Part shown: piece by piece, positions 1 through 10,720 of the stretch | Layout of the letters: every line of letters starts with the position of its first letter | Numbering within the stretch: position 1 is the first letter of the stretch | Assembly: GCA_004555055.1 (NCBI GenBank) | Contig: SFJN01000085.1 | Location: 1-10,720 of the forward strand | Direction: 5' to 3' | DNA length: 10,720 nucleotides | From: Bacteroidales bacterium | GTDB lineage: Bacteria > Bacteroidota > Bacteroidia > Bacteroidales > Bacteroidaceae | Program-made: the position numbers and the translations under genes | The notes under the pieces: generated by a model | Told to the model about the DNA's origin: nothing | The model's database searches: none | The model's input: only the letters and a program-made list of their open reading frames with translations

Positions 1-3000
1 AAGGTTACGAAAGAGAACCTGAAAAAGCTTGCTGCTGACCATCGTAAGCTTGCCGCCCGAATTCTCCGTACCTATCATGAGGACAGTGTCGATGAGGATA
101 CCGGTGAAGTGAATTCCTACGATCGTCACGAGATTGTGTTTGAGCGTGAGACAGAGATTACAGAGGAGATTATTCCTGAAATCATGGAGAGCGCTGACAC
201 GATTCTCGTTCATGTGGAGAGAGAGAATGCGAGTGACTACAGTATTCTGTTCAATACCCTCAAGAAGGACACTTCAAACAGTGAGCGCGAGGCTATGACC
301 TACATTTATCAGCAGCTCCGTAATGCAGAGCCTGCTGATGATGCCACTGCAAAGGAAGTAATCAACAACCTTTTCTTCTCCGACAAGCGTTATGACTTGG
401 GTGAGGTAGGACGTTACCGCATCAACCGCAAGCTTTCGCTTGATACGCCCATGAATGTCCGTGTGCTGACCAAGGAGGATATCGTACAGATTATCAAGTA
501 TCTCGTTGAACTGATAAACTCCAAGGCTACCGTTGACGACATCGACCACCTTTCAAACCGTCGCGTACGCACTGTGGGCGAACAGCTTGCCAACCAGTTC
601 AATATCGGTCTGAGCCGTATGAGCCGCACCATCCGTGAGCGAATGAATGTCCGTGACAACGAGGTGTTCAAGCCCACCGACCTGATTAACGCAAAGACGA
701 TTTCCAGTGTCATCAATACATTCTTCGGTACGAATGCGCTCAGCCAGTTCATGGACCAGACCAATCCTCTTGCTGAAGTTACGCACAAGCGTCGTCTTTC
801 TGCCCTGGGTCCTGGCGGTCTTAGCCGTGAGCGTGCCGGTTTCGAGGTTCGCGACGTTCACTATACCCACTACGGGCGCCTTTGTCCTATCGAATCGCCT
901 GAAGGTCCTAATATCGGTCTGATCAGTTCGCTTTGTGTATATGCAAAAATCAACGAACTTGGATTTATAGAGACTCCTTATCGTAAGATTTACAAGAGCG
1001 ATGAGGTAGATGGACAGACAGGTGAACCCATCTTCAAGGCCGACATCGACAATGAACATGCAGTATATCTGACCGCAGAAGAAGAGGAGAACAAGATTAT
1101 CGGTCAGGGAAATGCACCGTTGCGTAAGGACGGTTCGTTTATCCGTAAGGTCGTTAAGTGTCGTCAGGATGCTGATTATCCTGTGGTTCCTCCTTCGGAT
1201 GTTGATTACATGGACGTTGCGCCTCAGCAGATTGCCTCCATTGCCGCAGCCCTTATCCCCTTCCTTGAGCATGACGATGCCCACCGTGCGCTCATGGGAT
1301 CGAACATGATGCGCCAGGCTGTGCCCCTTATCCGTTCCGAAGCTCCTATTGTCGGAACCGGTATTGAGAAGCAGGTCTGCGAGAACAGCCGCACAATGAT
1401 TGTCGCAGAGGGTGACGGTGTGATTGACTATGTGGATGCCACCAAGATTGTCATCACCTATGACCGCTCGGAAGATGAGGAAAGAGTAAGTTTCGATTCG
1501 GCCACCAAGGAATACGTCATTCCCAAGTTCCGCCGTACGAACCAGAACATGACCATCGACCTTCGTCCTATCTGTGATAAGGGTCAGCGTGTAAAGAAGG
1601 GAGATATCCTTACCGAGGGCTATGCTACCGAGAACGGTGAACTTGCACTTGGTCGAAATCTTCTTGTGGCATACATGCCTTGGAAGGGATACAACTACGA
1701 GGATGCCATCGTGCTGAACGAGCGTATGGTCCGTGAGGATATCCTGACTTCGGTACACGTTGAAGAGTTCAGCCTTGAAGTCCGCGAAACCAAGCGCGGT
1801 ATGGAGACTCTGACGAACGATATTCCCAACGTTTCGGAAGAGGCTACCAAGGACCTCGACGAGAACGGTATTGTGCGTATCGGAGCCCGTATCAAGCCTG
1901 GTGACATCATGATTGGTAAGATTACGCCGAAGGGCGAAAGCGATCCCACTCCTGAGGAAAAGCTTCTCCGTGCCATTTTCGGTGAGAAGGCTGGCGACGT
2001 CAAGGATGCATCGCTCAAGGCTTATCCCAGTCTCTCCGGAGTGGTTATCGGAAAGCGTCTTTACAGCCGTGCCCAAAAGACCACCCGTGCTGAAAAGCTT
2101 GCAGACAAGGAGAAACTCCGTGACCTTGATGCAGATTTCCAGAAGAAAGCCCGCGAGCTTCGCGATGATATGCTTGAGCGACTCGTTTCGCTTGTGCACG
2201 ACTTCAAGTCGCTCGGCGTAAAGGATACCTTGGGCACCGAGGTCATTGCCAAGGGTTCGCATTTCAGCAAGTCTCTGCTTGATACCATTGACTATACCAG
2301 TGTAGAACTCTGCAACTGGACAGGCGATGAACGTGTTGACCGTCTGGTGCGTCAGTTGGTTATCAATTATCTCCATGAGCACAATAATCTTGGTGCCAAG
2401 CTTGCACGTGACAAATTTGCCATTACCATCGGTGACGACCTCCCTAGCGGCATCATCAAGATGGCAAAGGTTTATATCGCCAAGAAGCGCAAGATCGGTG
2501 TCGGTGACAAGATGGCAGGACGCCACGGAAACAAGGGTATCGTATCCAAGATTGTACGCGCCGAGGATATGCCGTTCCTTGCAGACGGTACTCCTGTCGA
2601 CATTGTCCTCAACCCGCTTGGTGTGCCTTCCCGAATGAACATCGGTCAGGTGCTTGAAGCCGTTCTTGGATATGCCGGTAAGCGCCTCGGTGTGAAGTTC
2701 GCCACTCCCATCTTCGACGGTGCAATCCTTGACGAAGGAACCAGCGACCGTCCCAACAACGGTGACCTCAGCGACATCATCTGCGACTGGACAGACAAGG
2801 CCGGTCTGCCGCGTTATTGCGCTACCCAGCTTTATGACGGTGCAACCGGTGAGCCTTTCGACCAGAAAGCTACTGTCGGAGTCACCTACATGCTCAAACT
2901 TGGCCATATGGTTGAGGACAAGATGCATGCACGCTCCATCGGTCCGTACTCCCTCATTACGCAGCAGCCTCTCGGAGGTAAAGCCCAGTTTGGTGGTCAG

Positions 3001-3219
3001 CGTTTCGGAGAAATGGAGGTTTGGGCCATCGAGGCATTCGGTGCCAGCCACGTTCTGCAGGAAATCCTCACCATCAAGAGCGATGATGTCACCGGCCGCA
3101 GCAAGGCTTACGAAGCAATCGTCAAGGGCGACCCCATGCCGACTCCCGGAATTCCCGAGTCTCTGAACGTGCTGCTTCATGAGCTCCGTGGACTTGGTCT
3201 GAGCATTACCCTCGACTAA
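1..3219 (+). CDS. rpoB: RNA polymerase beta subunit (RpoB), 5' end outside the window
   Basis: The beta subunit forms one jaw and part of the catalytic centre of RNA polymerase in the cytoplasm. The frame is open from base 1, giving 1,072 residues. About 200 N-terminal residues are missing if the protein has the ~1,270-residue length I recall for Bacteroidales; the in-frame GTG at 109 is internal. Fragment residues 243-272 are the rifampicin-binding cluster (GTNALSQFMDQTNPL, then EVTHKRRLSALGPG). Residues matching E. coli L511, S512, Q513, D516, H526, R529, S531 and L533 are all wild type, so no resistance change is visible there. GYNYEDAI (from 563) and GDKMAGRHGNKG (from 835) are catalytic-centre motifs. 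The C-terminal block GGKAQFGGQRFGEMEVWAIE contacts beta'. A lysine/arginine/glutamate-rich helical stretch lies near 685-735. The gene ends 40 bases before rpoC and is very probably cotranscribed with it. Identification is essentially certain. Confidence 0.98.
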   Translation, partial: KVTKENLKKLAADHRKLAARILRTYHEDSVDEDTGEVNSYDRHEIVFERETEITEEIIPEIMESADTILVHVERENASDYSILFNTLKKDTSNSEREAMTYIYQQLRNAEPADDATAKEVINNLFFSDKRYDLGEVGRYRINRKLSLDTPMNVRVLTKEDIVQIIKYLVELINSKATVDDIDHLSNRRVRTVGEQLANQFNIGLSRMSRTIRERMNVRDNEVFKPTDLINAKTISSVINTFFGTNALSQFMDQTNPLAEVTHKRRLSALGPGGLSRERAGFEVRDVHYTHYGRLCPIESPEGPNIGLISSLCVYAKINELGFIETPYRKIYKSDEVDGQTGEPIFKADIDNEHAVYLTAEEEENKIIGQGNAPLRKDGSFIRKVVKCRQDADYPVVPPSDVDYMDVAPQQIASIAAALIPFLEHDDAHRALMGSNMMRQAVPLIRSEAPIVGTGIEKQVCENSRTMIVAEGDGVIDYVDATKIVITYDRSEDEERVSFDSATKEYVIPKFRRTNQNMTIDLRPICDKGQRVKKGDILTEGYATENGELALGRNLLVAYMPWKGYNYEDAIVLNERMVREDILTSVHVEEFSLEVRETKRGMETLTNDIPNVSEEATKDLDENGIVRIGARIKPGDIMIGKITPKGESDPTPEEKLLRAIFGEKAGDVKDASLKAYPSLSGVVIGKRLYSRAQKTTRAEKLADKEKLRDLDADFQKKARELRDDMLERLVSLVHDFKSLGVKDTLGTEVIAKGSHFSKSLLDTIDYTSVELCNWTGDERVDRLVRQLVINYLHEHNNLGAKLARDKFAITIGDDLPSGIIKMAKVYIAKKRKIGVGDKMAGRHGNKGIVSKIVRAEDMPFLADGTPVDIVLNPLGVPSRMNIGQVLEAVLGYAGKRLGVKFATPIFDGAILDEGTSDRPNNGDLSDIICDWTDKAGLPRYCATQLYDGATGEPFDQKATVGVTYMLKLGHMVEDKMHARSIGPYSLITQQPLGGKAQFGGQRFGEMEVWAIEAFGASHVLQEILTIKSDDVTGRSKAYEAIVKGDPMPTPGIPESLNVLLHELRGLGLSITLD

Positions 3220-3259
3220 AACAAAGCATTCTTTCTAACTCCTATATATATATATTGAT
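3220..3259 (+). promoter_or_regulatory. rpoB-rpoC spacer with TA run; rpoC translation initiation region
   Basis: This 40-base spacer has no hairpin-plus-T-run and no purine-rich Shine-Dalgarno sequence before the rpoC ATG. It contains TATATATATATAT at 3243-3255, ending four bases before the start codon. Bacteroidota commonly start translation from A/T-rich unstructured leaders rather than Shine-Dalgarno pairing, and this site fits that. Its role as the ribosome entry site is inferred. The pure dinucleotide run could vary in length by slippage. Confidence 0.55.
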
Positions 3260-7555
<4,296 letters not shown>

Positions 7556-7585
7556 AATACTGGCGTAAGCCATAAGTTTCCCCTA

Positions 7586-7640
7586 AAGGTCCGCTCACGT
7601 GCCGTGCCCAAAGCCCGACGTGGTGCGGACCTTGTTTTTT
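7586..7640 (+). terminator. Intrinsic terminator of the rpoBC operon
   Basis: AAGGTCCGC (7586-7594) pairs perfectly with GCGGACCTT (7625-7633), followed directly by GTTTTTT (7634-7640). A second inner helix, CACGT (7596-7600) with ACGTG (7618-7622), extends the hairpin after a small internal loop. It starts 30 bases after the rpoC stop. A tiny 4-bp hairpin with a GTAA loop (7561-7572, TGGC/GCCA) lies between the stop and the terminator and may be chance. This structure should separate rpoBC transcription from the downstream gene. Confidence 0.9.
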
Positions 7641-7821
7641 CCTACACCTCTGTTCTGACTCCTGTTCTCCGCGTATCCTTTATCCGGAGGCGAGAGATTA
7701 TGGATGGTCTTGCCGGTTCATTTGTACAGGCAAGTGCCGAAATCGTCCGTGACGGGGATGTTGCCGCAGTCCCTATGTAGACGGTTTTCCTCATACATTT
7801 GGAAAAACATTTTGAAATACT
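7641..7821. other. Intergenic region between the rpoBC terminator and the GH16 gene
   Basis: These 181 bases hold no gene I recognise. They contain a 6-bp inverted repeat with a 14-base loop (CTTGCC 7709-7714, GGCAAG 7729-7734) not followed by a T run. They also contain an ATG-to-TAG ORF of 26 codons (7700-7780, beginning MDGLAGSFVQAS). It is preceded by GGAGG at 7686-7690, which is a good Shine-Dalgarno match and unusual in a group that rarely uses one. The ORF overlaps the hairpin. It could be a leader peptide, a remnant of a lost gene, or chance; I cannot tell which. The end of the region (about 7785-7821) is A/T-rich and carries the promoter candidate listed separately. Confidence 0.5.
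7785..7806 (+). promoter_or_regulatory. Candidate promoter -7 element within an inverted repeat, upstream of the GH16 gene
   Basis: TACATTTG at 7794-7801 matches the Bacteroidota primary sigma factor -7 consensus TAnnTTTG exactly. It is flanked by TTTTCC (7785-7790) and GGAAAA (7801-7806), a perfect 6-bp dyad with a 10-base spacer that overlaps the -7 element. That is a plausible position for a repressor or activator site. I see no good -33 element; the nearest TTG (7761-7763) is about 30 bases upstream, which is too far. A start just after this element would leave only a ~10-15 base leader before the ATG at 7822. An eight-base match with four fixed T/G positions can arise by chance in A/T-rich DNA. 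Confidence 0.4.
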
Positions 7822-10344
7822 ATGAAAAGATACTTCTCCCTCATTAGTTTCGTCTTTGCCATTTCAGCGTTTGCCGACGATTATCCGGTGAATGCCGGTA
7901 AGGATGCTGCCCATACCCATGCCTCGCGTGCGTTGAACAATATCGTACTTGTCTCTCCGAACGACGGGAAACAGTCGCTGCCAGTGTTGCAAAGTACGCA
8001 AAAATATCTTTATCACGACCTTTTGACATCCTCCTTTACGGCTCTTCCAGGAGAAACCCTTACCCCTTCGTTCGACTGGAGTGGTACCTGGATGAACGGT
8101 TATGTCTATGTTGATTTCGGTAACGATGGCAGTTTTGAGACCGATGTGCTCTCCGATGGCCGTCCTGCCGATGGCAGCGACATTGTGGCTTACAGTTCGT
8201 GTAATGGCCGTAACAGTGCCGGAGGGGTTGTCAGCAATGGCAATGTGCTCAATCCTCCTGCCTTCACTCTTCCCGCCGAGCTTCCTGTGGGAGTCTACCG
8301 TATGCGCTACAAGGTGGATTGGGACTGTCTCGATGCCGGCGGCAACACGGTTTCCGGCAATGATATTGTCCGCAATGGAGGTGCCATTGTCGACACACGT
8401 CTTGTGGTGCACAAGCCGAATGTAACCTTGGCGCTCTATGTCGGTGAGTCTGAGACACCACTTGAAACGAAGTCCGATGTTCCATTCGGAAAGCCATACA
8501 GCCTACAGATTCTTGAGGGAGTGCCTGAGGGCAAGTTGGTGCGTTCCGTCCGTGTGCGCCATGGATACGGTCTTGACGGTCCGTCTGAAGTGCACGGTAC
8601 GCCGCAGTACATCGACGAGACCCTTCCGTTCTTTGCCTTTACCGATGGGATGCTCTCCCTTCCTGCAGCCTTTGTCGACGGTGATGTGCGCGTATATCTT
8701 GACCTTGCCGATGCATATTCTCCTCTTGACGAGGCATTGAATACCACACCCTCCGCAGGCGAACGTATCGAAGGCTTTGCACTCAACAGTATCCGTGTTG
8801 CAGGTTCCCGTACCCGTACTTTTACAGGTGATACTCCCGATGCCGCCTATGCCGATTTCCGTGCCGGACAGTCCGTGCCCGTGGTGCCGGGAGTGGCTGC
8901 CACGCTGACCTGCAGCGGAACGAAGACAGTCGATGGTTCGGCGTCCGTACTGTCTGCTGCCGATGCCACGCTCTATGTCGACCTCAATCGCGACGGACGG
9001 TATCAGTCTGCTATTGAAGCTCTCGGTTCCGACGGAGTCTTTACGCTTCCTGCGGCCCTTCCTGCTGGTCTCTATGCCGCCCGTCTGCATTTTGCCGCTC
9101 AAGGTGCAATGGCCGACTTTGTCCTTCATGTGCACAATCCCGTTGTGTCCTTGACAGTTGACAGCCCTCATGGCCGTATTCTTGGCAAGACGCTCTATGA
9201 TGGTTCCGGCAACCGTCTTTCTGGGAAGGGCGTTCCCGAACAGATTTCAGCATACCGTCAGGCCATATTTACAGCCCAGCCATTGGTCGAAGGCTACGAG
9301 GCTTCCGAAGTCGAGGTCACTGTCCTTCGTCCCGACGGGACTCTTTCTTGCTTCTCTCCCCGTCTGACCACACTCTCCACCTTCACCCTCCCAGCAGACA
9401 GCCTTTATGGCGATGTGACGGTCCGTGTGGAGTATACCCTCCAGGAGGATGCGGCCATGCTCCCTGTGCTTGACGAAGATTTCGATGCGGAACTCCTCGA
9501 CTCCCAGCTTTGGGGCACCTCCCAGCGTTACAGTGCTGCCTGGAACCGTTTCATCGTCGATGACCCGCGTGTGGCCTATCTCAGCGACGGGCATCTCGTA
9601 TGCCGTTGCCTTGCCAATCCCGGCGACATTGTGGGCTACGACGGACAGATGATATCCGGTGCAAAGGAGACGCGTGGAAAGTTCGCATTTAACCATGGTT
9701 ATGTCGAGGCCCGTATCCTCACCACTCCCCATACCGGTAACTTCCCTGCGTTCTGGCTGATGCCGGAAGACCAAAAGGACGGATGGCCGACATGTGGCGA
9801 GATTGATATTTGGGAAACCATCAACACCGAGGACCGTGCCTACCATACCGTGCATTCGCATTGGACCTACGATCTCGGTAAGGGTGGAAATGGCGGCAAT
9901 GAGGCTTGTGTCAATGACGGACAGTGGCATACCTTCGGACTGCTAAAGGAGGCCGACCGACTGACTTGGTATTTCGATGGTGATAAGGTCTTCACTTACA
10001 GCAAGTCCACTTCGGCGTCCGAACTCAACCAGGGCCAGTGGCCGTTCGACAAGGCATTCTATCTTATCCTCAATCAGAGTGTCGGTACCGGTTCTTGGGC
10101 GGCAGCTCCCGACCCTTCGTTCATTTACGAGACCCGTTTTGATTGGGTTCGCGTCTACCAGACTCCCGACGATGCCGCTGCAGACCACAACGTAACGCTT
10201 GGCATTGGGCAGATTACCCTTCCCGACAGCGATGCCCCTGCATCTTCCTCCTCTGTTTGTTACGACCTTGCGGGCCGTCGCATTGTCTCTCCGAAGTCCG
10301 GCGACATCTACATCTGTAACGGTCGTCTGATGATGGCTCGATAA
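7822..10344 (+). CDS. Secreted glycoside hydrolase family 16 protein (probable endo-beta-glucanase) with duplicated N-terminal modules
   Basis: The protein likely cleaves internal beta-linkages of a polysaccharide outside the cytoplasm. Residues 1-18 are a signal peptide (hydrophobic core, AFA cleavage site) with no lipobox cysteine. Residues 60-297 and 313-538 look like two copies of a two-part beta-rich unit. The first part of each has a YVD-x-(G/N)-x-DG loop (D98-F105 and D387-Y394), as in calcium-binding GEVED-like domains. The GH16 domain spans about 546-780. GEIDIWE gives nucleophile E660, D662 and acid/base E665, the beta-bulge type seen in laminarinases. FPAFWLMPED, TVHSHWTYDLG, WYFDG and FDWVRVYQ are further family blocks. 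Substrate is uncertain: beta-1,3-glucan or mixed-linkage glucan is most likely, beta-galactan less so. After a linker, residues 811-840 (YDLAGRR...GDIYICNGR) resemble a short type IX secretion-like tail. The start is the only ATG ahead of the signal peptide; no Shine-Dalgarno is present. Terminators on both sides suggest a single-gene unit. Confidence 0.9.
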   Translation: MKRYFSLISFVFAISAFADDYPVNAGKDAAHTHASRALNNIVLVSPNDGKQSLPVLQSTQKYLYHDLLTSSFTALPGETLTPSFDWSGTWMNGYVYVDFGNDGSFETDVLSDGRPADGSDIVAYSSCNGRNSAGGVVSNGNVLNPPAFTLPAELPVGVYRMRYKVDWDCLDAGGNTVSGNDIVRNGGAIVDTRLVVHKPNVTLALYVGESETPLETKSDVPFGKPYSLQILEGVPEGKLVRSVRVRHGYGLDGPSEVHGTPQYIDETLPFFAFTDGMLSLPAAFVDGDVRVYLDLADAYSPLDEALNTTPSAGERIEGFALNSIRVAGSRTRTFTGDTPDAAYADFRAGQSVPVVPGVAATLTCSGTKTVDGSASVLSAADATLYVDLNRDGRYQSAIEALGSDGVFTLPAALPAGLYAARLHFAAQGAMADFVLHVHNPVVSLTVDSPHGRILGKTLYDGSGNRLSGKGVPEQISAYRQAIFTAQPLVEGYEASEVEVTVLRPDGTLSCFSPRLTTLSTFTLPADSLYGDVTVRVEYTLQEDAAMLPVLDEDFDAELLDSQLWGTSQRYSAAWNRFIVDDPRVAYLSDGHLVCRCLANPGDIVGYDGQMISGAKETRGKFAFNHGYVEARILTTPHTGNFPAFWLMPEDQKDGWPTCGEIDIWETINTEDRAYHTVHSHWTYDLGKGGNGGNEACVNDGQWHTFGLLKEADRLTWYFDGDKVFTYSKSTSASELNQGQWPFDKAFYLILNQSVGTGSWAAAPDPSFIYETRFDWVRVYQTPDDAAADHNVTLGIGQITLPDSDAPASSSSVCYDLAGRRIVSPKSGDIYICNGRLMMAR

Positions 10345-10368
10345 GCACTGCATTTATATGGCAATGTG

Positions 10369-10414
10369 AAAGATGCCGCATTTCCCCCGAAAAGGAGATG
10401 CGGCATCTTTTTTT
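10369..10414 (+). terminator. Intrinsic terminator after the GH16 gene
   Basis: AAAGATGCCGCAT (10369-10381) pairs perfectly with ATGCGGCATCTTT (10398-10410), a 13-bp stem. TTCC (10382-10385) and GGAG (10394-10397) extend it by four pairs including one G-T, leaving an 8-base loop. Seven Ts (10408-10414) close it. It begins 25 bases after the GH16 stop. The minus strand has no T run on the other side, so it is probably one-directional. Confidence 0.93.
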
Positions 10415-10720
10415 ATTCTGTGAAAATCAGAACGCTCAGCCAAATTCGTGTTCTGAAAAAAAGAAAAATGTGTTCCAATTGCGCATTACAATCCCATAGG
10501 CTTCAAACTGTACATGCTTTTTATGCCGTGGGGAAGATATATAAAGCGTATCGCTTGTCTGCCGTTTTCGTTGTCGATAATCACACATATGGAAATGCAT
10601 TAGGCAATGCCCGCGCATCTGTATTATCCCACACCTCGAAGAGAGTGAAAACCGATTTGGATCGTGCAGTTCCCTTATGCATTTTGCTTCTTTTTTGTGC
10701 ATTTTTACAAGAAAAACGAG
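10415..10720. other. Non-coding region after the GH16 terminator; likely leader of a gene beyond the window
   Basis: I see no convincing gene in these 306 A/T-rich bases. Small elements present are a 13-base dyad AAGCG-TAT-CGCTT (10544-10556) just after an A/T-rich GATATATA stretch, and the palindrome AATGCATT (10594-10601). There is also a 5-bp hairpin GCATT/AATGC (10597-10610), and TGCATTTT occurs twice, at 10678-10685 and 10698-10705, 20 bases apart. No TAnnTTTG promoter element was found on the + strand by eye. The T- and A-rich final 40 bases resemble the run-up to a start codon, but no start lies inside the window. An 88-codon minus-strand ORF here is judged spurious. Confidence 0.45.

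Noticed and set aside
109..111. GTG as a start codon for the beta subunit
   Set aside because: The frame is open back to base 1 and the upstream residues continue the RpoB sequence, so the true start is outside the window.
727..816. Possible rifampicin-resistance changes in RpoB
   Set aside because: All main resistance positions carry the susceptible residues; differences from E. coli (such as T, N and A near the start of the cluster) look like ordinary lineage variation.
553..3180. Minus-strand ORF of 875 codons opposite rpoB
   Set aside because: It is in register with rpoB codons and stays open only because rpoB avoids TTA, CTA and TCA; its translation shows no recognisable protein features.
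7561..7572. TGGC-GTAA-GCCA mini-hairpin as a regulatory RNA element
   Set aside because: Only four base pairs; too short to support without conservation data.
8503..9930. Minus-strand ORFs of 222 and 227 codons opposite the GH16 gene
   Set aside because: They overlap a clear secreted GH16 coding sequence with signal peptide and catalytic motif; the minus-strand products have no recognisable features.
10436..10702. Minus-strand ORF of 88 codons in the last intergenic region
   Set aside because: The translation is rich in His, Cys, Met and Arg with a run of Phe, matches no family I know, and lies in A/T-rich DNA with non-coding character.

Overview
The window looks like a chromosomal segment of a Bacteroidales bacterium, most likely Prevotella or a close relative. 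Three things point there: the RpoB and RpoC sequence style, start sites without Shine-Dalgarno sequences but with A/T-rich leaders, and a secreted enzyme ending in the short 'YDLaGRR...IYI.NGR' tail common in that group. This assignment rests on recognition by eye, not on a database search. All genes read on the + strand.

Layout. Positions 1-3219 hold the 3' part of rpoB, whose first ~200 codons lie before the window. A 40-base spacer containing a TA run leads into a complete rpoC (3260-7555). The two genes encode the beta and beta' subunits, which together form the catalytic centre of RNA polymerase. No terminator separates them, so they are almost certainly cotranscribed. A strong intrinsic terminator (7586-7640) ends the operon.

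An intergenic stretch of about 180 bases follows. It holds a Bacteroidota-type -7 promoter candidate (TACATTTG) inside an inverted repeat, a small hairpin, and a 26-codon ORF of doubtful reality. Next is a single gene (7822-10344) for an 840-residue secreted glycoside hydrolase family 16 enzyme. It has a signal peptide, two copies of a two-part beta-rich module, a GH16 catalytic domain with an intact E-I-D-I-W-E motif, and a short C-terminal sorting-like tail. A second strong terminator (10369-10414) follows, so this gene appears to be its own transcription unit, with no SusC/SusD-type transporter genes in view. The last ~300 bases hold no convincing gene and probably lead into the next gene outside the window.

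The housekeeping operon and the glucanase-like gene are adjacent but show no functional link. I found no mobile element, CRISPR array, RNA gene, defence system or clearly new system. The most unusual element is the duplicated N-terminal architecture of the GH16 protein, together with its possible promoter/operator.
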